Source: Streptomyces bluensis (lineage in GTDB: Bacteria; Actinomycetota; Actinomycetes; Streptomycetales; Streptomycetaceae). From it: a stretch of 64,000 bases of DNA. Location of the stretch: contig NZ_BMVM01000001.1 in assembly GCF_014650715.1 (NCBI RefSeq), positions 310,001 through 374,000 of the forward strand, read 5' to 3'. Shown here in pieces: positions 1 to 8,750 of this stretch; the first letter of the stretch is position 1; each line of letters opens with the position of its first letter. A program made the position numbers and the translations under genes. A model generated the notes under the pieces. That model was given only the letters and a program-made list of their open reading frames with translations, had not been told where the DNA came from and ran no database searches.

Positions 1-764
1 TGGACGACGGTCACCGTGCTGTTGTCCGGTCCGCCTTTGGTGAGGATGAAGAACTGGTCGAAGGCGAGCAGGGATCCGGTCACGCACAGCAGCAGGGTCA
101 GGGCGAGGGACGGCCGCAGCAGCGGCAGCGTGACGGAGCGGAAGATCTGGCCGCGGCTCGCGCCGTCCATCCGGGCGGCCTCGTACACCTCGTGGGGGAT
201 GCGCTGGAGACCCACGAGCAGGATCAGCATGTAGAAGCCCGCGAACTTCCAGACGATGAGGAACACGGTCGACAGCAGGGCGGACGTCGGCGAGCCGAGG
301 AACGACACGGGGTCGTCGACGAGGCCGAGCGTGTCCAGGACCCGGCTGAGCGGGCCGGTGGTGGGGCTGTAGAGACCCCAGAACAGCAGGGAGGCGGAGG
401 CCAGTCCCAGGGCGCTGGGCAGGAAGTAGACCGTACGGAAGAAGCCCGCTCCCGGGCGGGACTCCTGCACCAGCAGGGCGAGGAGGAGCGCGAGCCCGAG
501 GAGAACGACCGTGACGATCACGGTGTAGAGGAGGGTGAAGCGCACCGCGGGCCAGAAGAGGGCGCTGTGGGTGACGTCGGTGTAGTTCTCGGGCGCGTTG
601 ACCCCGCGGTCGCCCGCGAGCAGCGGCCAGTCGCTGAGCGACATCTGTCCGACGAGGAGCAGGGGCAGCACGAAGAAGACCGCGACGAACACGGCCGTGG
701 GTGCCGCGTAGCCCATGCCCTTGACCGTGCGGGACCGCCACCAAGGGGGCGCCTTCACCTGCAT
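1..764 (-). CDS. Sugar ABC transporter permease (MalF-type), partial at window edge
   Basis: Inner-membrane permease of a CUT1-type carbohydrate importer. The reverse strand reads 254 codons from ATG at 764 without a stop to base 1, so the C-terminus lies outside the window. The N-terminus has a transmembrane helix (FVAVFFVLPLLLVG) and further helices follow. The cytoplasmic EAA loop that docks on the ATPase is clear (YEAARMDGASRGQIF near residue 200), followed by the final helices. It lies 97 bp downstream of the binding-protein gene in the same direction, across a 16-bp palindrome. No ATPase is nearby in the window, consistent with Streptomyces importers that share the MsiK ATPase (inference). 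The substrate is unknown. Confidence 0.93.
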   Translation of the reverse strand, partial: MQVKAPPWWRSRTVKGMGYAAPTAVFVAVFFVLPLLLVGQMSLSDWPLLAGDRGVNAPENYTDVTHSALFWPAVRFTLLYTVIVTVVLLGLALLLALLVQESRPGAGFFRTVYFLPSALGLASASLLFWGLYSPTTGPLSRVLDTLGLVDDPVSFLGSPTSALLSTVFLIVWKFAGFYMLILLVGLQRIPHEVYEAARMDGASRGQIFRSVTLPLLRPSLALTLLLCVTGSLLAFDQFFILTKGGPDNSTVTVV

Positions 765-844
765 GGGTCTCCTCTGCCGTGGGACGTGGGAGGGGCGGTG
801 CGGCGGGGTGCTGGGGGCAGGCTGGTGCCGTACCCCCTGGGGCC

Positions 845-860
845 CGGCCCCCGGGGGCCG
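845..860. terminator. Intercistronic GC palindrome
   Basis: Perfect 16-bp palindrome CGGCCCCCGGGGGCCG one base beyond the binding-protein stop codon and 80 bp before the permease. Such stems between the binding protein and permease usually act as partial terminators or mRNA stabilisers that keep binding protein in excess (inference). Confidence 0.55.
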
Positions 861-861
861 T

Positions 862-2178
862 TCAGTCGGCCAGCGAAGCACTGACCGCTGCGTTGTCCTT
901 GTCGAGTGCCCCCTCGTCGCCGAAGACGGCGTCGCGCATGAGGGTCAGCCAGGGTCCGTTGGGGTCGTTGAAGGTCTGGCCGAACTTCAGCGCGTACGGG
1001 GTGCGGCCGTGCGCGACGAGTTGGTTGATCGTCACCAGCCGCGGGTCCGCCTTGGAGTGCTTGTTGGACGCCAGATCGGTGCGCGCCACCACGTCCTTGT
1101 TCGCGGCGACCACGTCGACCTGGGCCGTGTCGCCCAGGGACCAGGCGAGGAAGTTCCAGGCCTGGTCGGCCGACTTGCTGGTGGCGGAGATGCCGATGGC
1201 GTCACCGCCGACGAAGGTGGACCTGCCGCCGTCGGGTCCGGGGATGGGCGCGACACCGAGGTCGAGGTCCTTGGGCATCAGCCCCAGGGTGGTCGACGGC
1301 ATGGGCATCACGCCGACCTTGCCCTTGGGGAAGACCCCGGTCCAGGTCGTGCCCGTCTCGTCGCGTGCGCCGGGGGCCACGATGTCGTCCCGCACCCAGC
1401 CGCGGTAGGTCTCGTAGACCTTCTTGGCGGTGTCGGAGGAGAGGCGTGCCTCGGTTCCGTCCTTGTTCAGCACGTCCTCGCCGGCGGCCCAGATGGACGG
1501 CCACCAGGTGAAGACGCCGCAGCCGCCGCAGTTACCGCCGAAGAAGGTGCCGTTGACGCCCGAGCCCAGCGCGTCCACGGCGCGGGCCTGCCGGTCCCAC
1601 TCGCGAAGGGTGGTGGGCGGCTTCTCCGGGTCGAGCTGGGCCCGGCGGTAGAGCTCCTTGTTGTAGAAGAGCACCGACAGATCCAGCGTGTGCGGCACCA
1701 CGTACTTCCTGCCTTCGTACGTACCGGCCTTGATGTGCGACTGGGCCAGATGCTTGGCGAACGGCAGGGCGTCGAGGCGTTCGGTGATGTCGGCGAAGAG
1801 CGCGCTGGAGGTGTAGTTCGGTACGAACACCACGTCGGAGGCGAACAGGTCGGGGAGGTCGCGGGAGCCGGCCGCGGCACCGACCTTGGCCTGGTAGTCG
1901 TCGGTGGGGATGACGGTCAGCTCGATCTTGTTCTGGTGGCTCGCGTTGTACGCCTTGACGAGGGCCTCGCTCTGCGGCCGGGTCGCCGCACGCGTCCACA
2001 TCGTCAACTTGGTGCCGTCGTCGACACCCTTGGCGTTCGCGGCTCCGCTTCCTCCCCCGCCGCCCGAACCGTCCTCCCCCGATCCGCATGCCGTGACCAG
2101 ACTCGCGGCGGCGAGGAGTGCGATGGCGGCGGTGACGAGGCGGCGTAGGCGTCCGAGCGGTCCGGCCGTGCTCCCCAT
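862..2178 (-). CDS. Extracellular sugar-binding lipoprotein (SBP family 1)
   Basis: 438-residue solute-binding lipoprotein of a CUT1 sugar importer, tethered outside the membrane. ATG at 2178 is preceded by GAGGGG at good spacing; the open frame continues upstream but without a credible start. Residues 1-34 form a lipoprotein signal with lipobox VTAC. The mature protein has the family 1 fold signatures (KLTMWTR near the N-terminus, DLPDLFASD, and a C-terminal WNFLAWSLGD region). The neighbouring permease and the divergent LacI regulator at 2563 suggest one sugar-induced unit. The sugar cannot be read from the sequence; the pectate lyase at 3666 makes a pectin-derived sugar possible but not shown. 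Confidence 0.93.
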   Translation of the reverse strand: MGSTAGPLGRLRRLVTAAIALLAAASLVTACGSGEDGSGGGGGSGAANAKGVDDGTKLTMWTRAATRPQSEALVKAYNASHQNKIELTVIPTDDYQAKVGAAAGSRDLPDLFASDVVFVPNYTSSALFADITERLDALPFAKHLAQSHIKAGTYEGRKYVVPHTLDLSVLFYNKELYRRAQLDPEKPPTTLREWDRQARAVDALGSGVNGTFFGGNCGGCGVFTWWPSIWAAGEDVLNKDGTEARLSSDTAKKVYETYRGWVRDDIVAPGARDETGTTWTGVFPKGKVGVMPMPSTTLGLMPKDLDLGVAPIPGPDGGRSTFVGGDAIGISATSKSADQAWNFLAWSLGDTAQVDVVAANKDVVARTDLASNKHSKADPRLVTINQLVAHGRTPYALKFGQTFNDPNGPWLTLMRDAVFGDEGALDKDNAAVSASLAD

Positions 2179-2562
2179 GGTCGATCCCCCCTCGTGGACG
2201 GCGGGCCCTGGGCAGGCCGGCCGGTCGGGACGATGGATGTGGTGGCACTGAACACTGCGGCGAACAAGCTGCGACGAACAGGCTGTGACGAACCCCGCGA
2301 CGAAGCCCCGTGACAAAGCCCGGTGACGAAGCCCGGAAACGAACTCACCGGCGACAGCGGCGAAGCGAGGGAAACGAACCGAAAAGGCTTTCAGAGACGC
2401 TAGGACCCGGCTCATCAACCGTCAATCCCCTTGCGGGAAACACCTGAAGCCGAGTGCTCGAACCCGTGGGCGTGCCGCGACCGAAAGGATTCCCGGTACT
2501 GTTTTCCGCGCGGCGTGCCGCGCTCGACGGCGTCGGCACGCGACGCGAGACAGGAGTAGACC
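2179..2562. other. Divergent regulatory region between binding protein and LacI gene
   Basis: 384 bp without a gene. It holds a degenerate tandem repeat (2255-2349), a weak GAAA-N4-TTTC dyad at 2381-2392, and a GC-rich inverted repeat at 2508-2523 (GCGCGGC arms, 2-bp centre) about 40 bp before the LacI start, which could be an autoregulatory operator. No confident -35/-10 pair was recognised. Confidence 0.6.
2255..2349. repeat. Degenerate 12-14-bp tandem repeat
   Basis: About seven consecutive units resembling CTGTGACGAAGCCC with a conserved core GACGAA (units start near 2255, 2269, 2283, 2297, 2310, 2322 and 2335). It lies about 75 bp upstream of the binding-protein start, in the leader or promoter zone. 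Unit length drifts from 12 to 15 bp. Role unknown. Confidence 0.7.
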
Positions 2563-3591
2563 ATGGCACAGGCCACCGGCCCCTCTCGTTCGCATCCCGC
2601 CACGCTCAGCGACGTCGCCCGGCTGGCCGGCGTGTCCGTGGCCACCGCGTCCAAGGCCCTCAACGGCCGCAGTCAGGTGCGCGCGGAGACCAGACAGCGG
2701 GTGATCGAAGCGGCGGAGCGGCTGTCGTTCCGGCCCAACCAGGTGGCCCGGGGCCTGCTGGCCGGGCGTACGGGCACCGTAGGGCTGCTCACCAGCGACC
2801 TGGAGGGGCGGTTCAGCATCCCGATCCTCATGGGTGCCGAGGACGCGTTCGGAGCGGGCGAGGTCGCGGTGTTCCTCTGTGACGCCCGTGGTGACGCGAT
2901 CCGGGAGCAGCACCACGTCCGCGCGTTGCTCGGCCGCCGCGTCGACGGCCTCATCGTGGTGGGCAGCCGGACCGACCCGCGCCCCTCGCTGGGACGCGAG
3001 TTGCCCGTTCCCGTCGTCTACGCCTACGCGCCGTCGGACGACACGGAGGACCTGTCCATCGTCCCTGACAACGTCGGCGCCGGCCGGATCGCGGTGGACC
3101 ATCTGCTGGCCTGTGGCCGTACCCGGATCGCGCACATCACCGGCGACCCCGGGTACCTCGCGGCGCGGGAGCGGGCCGAGGGGGCCGGGGCCGCGCTCGC
3201 GGACGCCGGCCTCACCCTGGTCGGCCGGCCGCGGTTCGGGGCGTGGTCGGAGGGCTGGGGACGGGCGGCGACCGCGATACTGCTCGACCAGCACCCGGAT
3301 GTGGACGCCGTCCTGTGCGGCAGCGATCAGATAGCCCGCGGCGTCATCGACGTACTGCGCGAGCGCGGCCACCGGGTGCCGGAGGACGTGGCGGTCATGG
3401 GCTTCGACAACTGGCGGGTGCTGACCTCCGCCTCCCGCCCGCCGCTGACCAGCGTCGACATGAACCTCGAACAGGTGGGCCGCGCGGCGGCGCACGCCCT
3501 GTTCACGGCGATCGGCGGAGCACGGAGGTCGGGAGTCGAGAGCCTGCCCTGCCGGGTGGTGATCAGGGGGTCCACGGCGCCGCTGTCCTGA
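2563..3591 (+). CDS. LacI-family transcriptional regulator
   Basis: 342-residue repressor-type DNA-binding protein. Residues about 13-65 form the LacI helix-turn-helix and hinge helix (TLSDVARLAGVSVATASKAL, then RPNQVARGL); the remainder is a type 1 periplasmic-binding-like sensor domain with the usual VDGLIVVG and VMGFDNW blocks. ATG at 2563 has AGGAG about 7 bp upstream. It is transcribed away from the sugar importer at 862-2178 and probably represses that operon and itself, released by a sugar or sugar phosphate (inference). Confidence 0.94.
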   Translation: MAQATGPSRSHPATLSDVARLAGVSVATASKALNGRSQVRAETRQRVIEAAERLSFRPNQVARGLLAGRTGTVGLLTSDLEGRFSIPILMGAEDAFGAGEVAVFLCDARGDAIREQHHVRALLGRRVDGLIVVGSRTDPRPSLGRELPVPVVYAYAPSDDTEDLSIVPDNVGAGRIAVDHLLACGRTRIAHITGDPGYLAARERAEGAGAALADAGLTLVGRPRFGAWSEGWGRAATAILLDQHPDVDAVLCGSDQIARGVIDVLRERGHRVPEDVAVMGFDNWRVLTSASRPPLTSVDMNLEQVGRAAAHALFTAIGGARRSGVESLPCRVVIRGSTAPLS

Positions 3592-3665
3592 ACCGCACGC
3601 TTGGCGGACCGCCGTGTCTGTCACGGGTGTTGAACCGGTGGGGCGCGGCTCCTACCGTTGCCCCG

Positions 3666-5060
3666 GTGACGGTGCCTGAGTCGGTCCCCCCTCATTCATG
3701 CGGCAGCCTGGTTCGCGGGGCGTTGTCCGGAGGCCAGTTGCTCCGGGCTTTCCTCGTGGCCGCCCTGCTGGTCTGTGTGCTGCTGCCGGCGGGCCCGGCG
3801 AGTTCCTCTGTTTCCGGCTCCGGTCCCGGTGAGGCCGGCCCGGTCGGCTGGGCCTCCGCCCACGGCGGAACCACGGGAGGCGCGGGAGCGGCCCCGGAGT
3901 CGACGTGGACGGTCTCGACGCGGGCGGAGCTGAAGGAAGCGCTGGCCAACCACGGTGACCCGAACGCGCCCAAGGTCATCCGGGTCGAAGGAGACATCAA
4001 CGGCCACGAGGCGGACGACGGCACGCTGCTCGGCGAACAGGACTACGCCCCCGGCTACGACCTGGCGAAGTACATGTCGTGCTTCGGCGAGGACGGCGCC
4101 GTATGGTCCGACACCCGTTACGACTACTGCAAGCAGCAGCGGACGCTGCGGCAGACCGGTTCGAACAGGGAGAAGCAGCAGATCCAGCTGACCGTGCCGA
4201 GCAACACGACGCTCCTGGGCACGGGAGGCGACGCACGCCTGCTCGGAGTCTTCCTGACCGTCAACACGGGCACCAACATCATCGTCCGTGACCTTCTTCT
4301 TGAGGCACCCGTCGACCACTTCACCACCTGGTCACCGGACGACGGTGAGCAGGGCAACTGGAACGCCCGCTTCGACGCCCTGACAGTGATCACCGGACGG
4401 AACATCTGGATCGACCACTGCACGTTCACCGACGGCCGTTTCCCTGACCGCACGGCCCCGGCCGGCTTCCACGGCGAGCGGGTCCAACGGCACGACGGGC
4501 TGCTGGACATCGAGGACGGTTCGGACTTCATCACCGTCTCGGACAGCCGGTTCACCGACCATGACAAGGCGGTCCTCATCGGCTCCGGCGACGGGCGCGG
4601 CGACCGGGACCGCGGGCACCTGAAAGTGACCTTCGCCCGGAACCTCTTCACCGACATCGCCCAGCGTGCCCCACGCGTCCGCTTCGGCCAGGTCCACCTC
4701 GTCAACAACGTCTACCGCGGCCGGGCCCGCGACACCGTCTACGCACTCGGCATCGGCGTGGAGTCCGCGATCGTCTCCGAGCGGAACGTCTTCCTGTACG
4801 AGGGCCCCGGCGTCCGCCCCTCGATGGTGGTCGCGCTCTACGGGGGCACGCGTTTCCGCGACACCGGCTCCTGGCTCAACGGCGGCCCGGCCGCCCTCAA
4901 CGCGGCAGCCGCCGCCGAGGCCACGGAAGGGTTCACCACCGACACCGGCTGGAACCCGGCCGACGTCTACGCGTACCGCCCACTGCGGTCGGCGGCTGCC
5001 GTACGGTGGTATGTCCTCCACCACGCGGGGCCGGGTCGCGGCGCGCATCCGGCACCCTGA
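3666..5060 (+). CDS. Secreted pectate lyase, polysaccharide lyase family 1
   Basis: About 464 residues. Extracellular enzyme expected to cleave polygalacturonate by beta-elimination with Ca2+. An N-terminal signal (LLRAFLVAALLVCVLLPAGPASS) precedes a parallel beta-helix. PL1 hallmarks are visible: NIWIDHCTFTDG (vWiDH block), DGLLDIEDGSDFITVSDSRF, and RAPRVRFGQVHLVNNVY carrying the catalytic arginine of RxPxxR. The start is uncertain: no ATG lies before the signal peptide, so GTG at 3666 or 3672 (or 3627) is likely. It lies 74 bp after the LacI gene on the same strand and could be read from it or from its own promoter. Confidence 0.92.
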   Translation: MTVPESVPPHSCGSLVRGALSGGQLLRAFLVAALLVCVLLPAGPASSSVSGSGPGEAGPVGWASAHGGTTGGAGAAPESTWTVSTRAELKEALANHGDPNAPKVIRVEGDINGHEADDGTLLGEQDYAPGYDLAKYMSCFGEDGAVWSDTRYDYCKQQRTLRQTGSNREKQQIQLTVPSNTTLLGTGGDARLLGVFLTVNTGTNIIVRDLLLEAPVDHFTTWSPDDGEQGNWNARFDALTVITGRNIWIDHCTFTDGRFPDRTAPAGFHGERVQRHDGLLDIEDGSDFITVSDSRFTDHDKAVLIGSGDGRGDRDRGHLKVTFARNLFTDIAQRAPRVRFGQVHLVNNVYRGRARDTVYALGIGVESAIVSERNVFLYEGPGVRPSMVVALYGGTRFRDTGSWLNGGPAALNAAAAAEATEGFTTDTGWNPADVYAYRPLRSAAAVRWYVLHHAGPGRGAHPAP

Positions 5061-5214
5061 CGTCGTCCGCCGGGACTGGCGGAACGCGCGGTGACGCGCG
5101 GGGTGGTGGCCCCGGGTCCCTCCCACCCCCTCTCGTGAAGCCACGGGTGGGCCGGTCGGTAGGCTTCCAGATGCGCCGGACACGTGGTCGGCGTATCCGA
5201 CCCCGCCGTTCCCT

Positions 5215-5242
5215 TCCGTCGCCGTGACTCCGTCGCCGTGAC
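5215..5242. repeat. Tandem duplicate of a 14-mer
   Basis: Two abutting identical copies of TCCGTCGCCGTGAC (5215-5228 and 5229-5242), 27 bp before the next gene. Possibly a recent slippage duplication in a promoter region. Confidence 0.8.
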
Positions 5243-5269
5243 GGGCTGACTCCCGAAAGCCCCGATCTG

Positions 5270-5941
5270 ATGCCCACGCACCGCCTACGAGGACCCGGCT
5301 CGCCGACGTCCGGTGCGCTGCGGGGCTTTCGGGCCGGGGTGCTCGCCGTGCTGTGCGTGCTGCTGCCGCTGGCCGGACATGTGCTGGCGCAGGGCCATGC
5401 GCCCCAGTGGCTCGTCGTGGCCTCCATGGCGGCCGTCGCGCTGCCCGGTGCGCTGCTGCTGACACGGCACCGGCTGACGGACACCCAACTGCTGGGCGTG
5501 CTCGTCCTCGCCCAGCTCACGTACCACGTCGTCTATTCGCTGCCGGGGGCCTGCGCCGCGGTGACGGGGCAGGACGGCTCGGTGGGCCTTCCGCTCCGGC
5601 TGATCGAGCACGACGCGACCGCCGGGCCGCCGCCCGGTGTGCTGCTCGCCGGTCATCTGGTCTCCCTGCTGCTCGCCGCCCGTCTGCTGGGCGTCACGGA
5701 GCGGCTGTTGTGGCAGAGCACGTCACTGCTGGTGGTCGTGCGAGGTCTGCTGCTGTTCTTCTGGCCGTGGTTCGGTGGGCGGCACGCGACGGGTCCGCAG
5801 GCCGTGGTCCCGGAGAGTTCCTCGCCGTTGATGTCGGCGCTGCTGGTGCGGCTGCACGCGGGCAGGGCGCCGCCGTACCGAGGGCACGGTCCGTTCGTCC
5901 TGCTCCGGCCGACATCGCCCGGCGCTCTCCACCTGCCCTGA
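5270..5941 (+). CDS. Membrane protein at head of copper cassette
   Basis: 223 residues with four or five hydrophobic helices (about 20-45, 45-65, 70-90, 125-150, 155-180). I do not recognise a named family. Helix 1 carries a Gly-His pair (LPLAGHVLAQGHAPQW) and a later helix another (LLAGHLVSLLLAARLL). The same spacing and motif occur in the protein at 10012, at the other end of the copper genes, so the two are probably paralogues. The position directly before copC suggests a role in copper delivery or sensing at the membrane (inference). No clear Shine-Dalgarno precedes ATG 5270, so the start could lie elsewhere. Confidence 0.7.
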   Translation: MPTHRLRGPGSPTSGALRGFRAGVLAVLCVLLPLAGHVLAQGHAPQWLVVASMAAVALPGALLLTRHRLTDTQLLGVLVLAQLTYHVVYSLPGACAAVTGQDGSVGLPLRLIEHDATAGPPPGVLLAGHLVSLLLAARLLGVTERLLWQSTSLLVVVRGLLLFFWPWFGGRHATGPQAVVPESSSPLMSALLVRLHAGRAPPYRGHGPFVLLRPTSPGALHLP

Positions 5942-6028
5942 CGGGGTGACGCGAGGGCCGCCCGGTGGGCCGGTCCTCCTCGTCCCGGCGGCTGGTGCTG
6001 CCGGGTGTCCCAGAGAGTTTCCCTCGTC

Positions 6029-6676
6029 ATGTACGTCACTGACCGGCGTGCCGTCCGTACGGCGGCACGTGTCCTCGTTGTGCCCGCCGCCCTGGCGGCC
6101 CTGGCCGCCGCCGCGCCGCGGGCCGCGGCCCACACCGACCTCGACACCGCCCGTCCCGCGGCCGACGCCACGCTCGCCGAACTGCCCTCGCACATCACGC
6201 TGACCTTCAGCGACCCGATGACCGAGAAGTACGCCAAGGTCGCGGTCACCGCCCCGGACGGGAAGTCCGCTGCCACGGAGGAGCCCGCGGTCTCGGGAAA
6301 TGAGGTCACCCTCGCGCTGGATCCCACCTCGCCCGCCGGGCGCTACACGGTGGGCTACCGGGTCGTCTCCGCCGACGGTCATCCGGTCTCGGGCTCGTAC
6401 TCCTTCACCGTCGAGGCGGCGGCCGGCAGTCCCGCTCCGTCGGCGCGAGGGACGGGGTCCGAGGGCGCGGCGGTTCCCCGCGCCGCCGAGAAGACCGCCG
6501 AGGAGACAGCCGAGAAGCCCGCCGAGGACGGCGTCGACGGCGAGTCCTTCGGAGGGACTGTCCCCGTTCTCGTCGCGGTCGGCGCGCCTGCCGCGGCGGC
6601 CGTGGCGGCCGTGGCGGCCGTGGCGGCCGTGGGCGCGTACGCCGTACGACGGAGGCGAGCCCGTCATGGCGACTGA
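6029..6676 (+). CDS. copC: Copper resistance protein CopC
   Basis: 215 residues, exported copper-binding protein. The signal peptide ends PRAAA, so the mature chain starts with His-Thr-Asp, matching the CopC site that uses the N-terminal histidine. The conserved TLTFSDPM and DGHPVSGSYSF blocks follow, then a Pro/Ala/Glu-rich linker and a C-terminal helix with a four-fold repeat and an Arg-rich stop, anchoring it in the membrane. ATG 6029 follows AGAGAG; an upstream GTG at 6005 is possible but less well spaced. The gene overlaps the next one by 11 bp, indicating translational coupling of CopC to CopD. Confidence 0.93.
   Translation: MYVTDRRAVRTAARVLVVPAALAALAAAAPRAAAHTDLDTARPAADATLAELPSHITLTFSDPMTEKYAKVAVTAPDGKSAATEEPAVSGNEVTLALDPTSPAGRYTVGYRVVSADGHPVSGSYSFTVEAAAGSPAPSARGTGSEGAAVPRAAEKTAEETAEKPAEDGVDGESFGGTVPVLVAVGAPAAAAVAAVAAVAAVGAYAVRRRRARHGD
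6596..6631 (+). repeat. Four perfect 9-bp repeats within copC
   Basis: GCGGCCGTG occurs four times head to tail, encoding Ala-Ala-Val x4 inside the C-terminal membrane anchor of CopC. Such perfect repeats can change the helix length by slippage without a frameshift. Confidence 0.9.
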
Positions 6677-8750
6677 GACCACGACCAGGACCACCACCAG
6701 GGCCGGGCGGCTGCCGCGGCTGCCGCTCGTGCTGGCCGGAACGGTCGGCCTCGCCGTCGCCGTCGCCGTGGTCGCGGTGGGGGCCGGTGGCGGCACCGCG
6801 ACCGCGATCCCCGGAATACCGGATGCCGGTGCGCTGACCGCCTGGGGCCTGCCGGTGGCCCGCACCGTCACGGACGCGGCCGCCACGGCGACCGTGGGCG
6901 CGCTGCTGCTGGTCGCCGTGTTGCTGCCGGGCGGCAAGAAGCTCGGCCCGGCCCAGCTGCGCTATCTCACCTGGGCCGCCGCGGCTGCCGCGCTGTGGGC
7001 GGTGGCGTCGGCCGCCACGCTCGCGTTCATGCTCTCGGACCTGTTCGCCCAGCCCGTCGCCGAGGTCCTCTCTCCCGCCGTGCTGGCGGACTTCGTCACC
7101 ACGGACGCACAAGGCCGCTCGTACGCGCTGATGGCGGGCGCCGCGGGCGTGATCGCGACGCTGGGCGTGGGCATCGGCACCGCCCGCTGGGCCCGCGTGG
7201 CGCTCGTCGTCGCCCTTGCCGGGCTGCTGCCTCCCGCGTTCACCGGACACTCCTCCGCGGCGGGCAACCATGACGCCGCGGTCACCAGCCTCGCCCTGCA
7301 CCTGCTCGGTGTCGCGGTGTGGGTCGGCGGGCTGGTGTTCGTTCTGATCGTGGCCGCGCGCCGTGAGGAGCAGGCGGTGGACGCGGTCCGGCGCTTCAGC
7401 CCACTCGCCGCCTGGGCACTGCTCGCGGTCGCCGCGAGCGGCATCGTGAACGTCGCGGTCCGACTCCCCTCCCCGGGGGACGTCTTCACCAGCCGGTACG
7501 GGCTGATGGTTCTCGCCAAGGTGCTGGCGCTCGCCGCTCTGGGTGGCATCGGCGGATGGCACCGGCGCCGTACGCTTCCCGCTCTGAAGGAGGGCGAGTG
7601 GCGGGGGTTCCTCCGCCTCGCCGTCGGTGAACTGCTGCTCATGGCGGCGGCCGTCGGGCTCGCCGTGGGCCTGTCACGCACGCCTGCTCCGGGCGCCGGT
7701 GACGTCTCGGTGTCGCCCACCGAGGAGCTGCTGGGCTTCGCCATGCCGCCGCCGCTCGGTGACTTCCCCTGGACGCCGCTGTTCACCCAGTGGCACTTCG
7801 ACCCGCTGTTCGCGTTCGGTACGGCGGCCGCCGGCCTGCTGTACCTGGCCGGCGTACGGAAGTTGCGTGCCCGGGGCGACAAGTGGCCGGTCGGGCGCAC
7901 GGTTTCGTGGCTGCTGGGCCTGGCGGTGACCGTGCTGGCCACGATGAGCGGGCTCGCCGTCTACGGCAAGGTGCTGTTCAGCGTGCACATGGGCCAGCAC
8001 ATGATCCTCGCGATGACGGTGCCGATCCTGCTCGTCCTCGGCGCCCCCGCCACGCTCGCGCTCCGGGCTCTGCCCGCCGCCCCGAGAGGGGAGCCGGACG
8101 GCCCGCGGGAGATGCTGCTGAAGCTGCTCCACAGCCGCTACGTCAAGGTGGTCTCGCATCCGGCCGTCGCGAGCGCGCTGTTCATCGGCAGTGCCTTCGC
8201 CGTCTACTACAGCTCGCTCTTCGAAACGCTGATGCGCAGCCACCTCGGGCACATGGTCATGCTGGTGCACTTCCTCGTCGCGGGGCTGCTGTTCTTCTGG
8301 GTGGTCATCGGCATCGACCCCGGACCGCGCCGCCCACCGCATCTGGGCAGGCTGTTCGTGCTGATCCTCACGATGCCGTTCCACTCCTGGTTCAGCATTT
8401 CGCTGATGAGCTCCAGCGACCTGATCGGTGAGGGCTGGTGGTCGCTGCTCGACCGGCCCTGGGTCACGGACGCGATGGACGACCAGTACAACGCAGGGGC
8501 CATCGCCTGGGCCACCGGCGACATCCCCGTCCTGATCACCACGATCATCCTGGCCGTCCAGTGGGTCCGCTCCGACCAGCGCGAGGCCCGCCGTATCGAC
8601 CGGCGGATCGACCGCGGTGACGCCGGTGACCCGCTGGCCGCCTACAACGCCTACCTGGCGAGCCTGCACGCCCGCGACCGGCGCGCCGCCCACCCCACCA
8701 CGACCAACACCAAGACGATGTCCACGTCCACGTCCACCGAGGAATCATGA
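6666..8750 (+). CDS. CopD-CtaG fusion: copper importer / cytochrome c oxidase assembly protein
   Basis: 694-residue polytopic membrane protein. The N-terminal half (about 20-330) is a CopD domain with many helices and conserved histidines (FTGHSSAAGNHDAAVTSLALHLLG). The C-terminal half (about 370-650) is a caa3_CtaG domain (DFPWTPLFTQWHFDPL, VHMGQHMILAMTVPILLVLGAP, HFLVAGLLFFWVVIG, MPFHSWFSISLMSS). CopD takes copper from CopC across the membrane, and CtaG supplies copper to the oxidase CuB site. ATG 6666 has GGAGG 10 bp upstream and overlaps the copC stop. The fusion is common in actinomycetes. The stop overlaps the next start (ATGA). Confidence 0.93.
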   Translation: MATETTTRTTTRAGRLPRLPLVLAGTVGLAVAVAVVAVGAGGGTATAIPGIPDAGALTAWGLPVARTVTDAAATATVGALLLVAVLLPGGKKLGPAQLRYLTWAAAAAALWAVASAATLAFMLSDLFAQPVAEVLSPAVLADFVTTDAQGRSYALMAGAAGVIATLGVGIGTARWARVALVVALAGLLPPAFTGHSSAAGNHDAAVTSLALHLLGVAVWVGGLVFVLIVAARREEQAVDAVRRFSPLAAWALLAVAASGIVNVAVRLPSPGDVFTSRYGLMVLAKVLALAALGGIGGWHRRRTLPALKEGEWRGFLRLAVGELLLMAAAVGLAVGLSRTPAPGAGDVSVSPTEELLGFAMPPPLGDFPWTPLFTQWHFDPLFAFGTAAAGLLYLAGVRKLRARGDKWPVGRTVSWLLGLAVTVLATMSGLAVYGKVLFSVHMGQHMILAMTVPILLVLGAPATLALRALPAAPRGEPDGPREMLLKLLHSRYVKVVSHPAVASALFIGSAFAVYYSSLFETLMRSHLGHMVMLVHFLVAGLLFFWVVIGIDPGPRRPPHLGRLFVLILTMPFHSWFSISLMSSSDLIGEGWWSLLDRPWVTDAMDDQYNAGAIAWATGDIPVLITTIILAVQWVRSDQREARRIDRRIDRGDAGDPLAAYNAYLASLHARDRRAAHPTTTNTKTMSTSTSTEES

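Noticed and set aside
715..2148. 477-codon forward frame opposite the first sugar-binding protein
   Set aside because: Low-complexity Gly/Val/Arg peptide without motifs, antisense to a well-supported lipoprotein gene.
2255..2349. Repeat cluster considered as iterons of a plasmid origin
   Set aside because: No replication gene, AT-rich region or partition genes nearby; the locus is an ordinary sugar transporter promoter.
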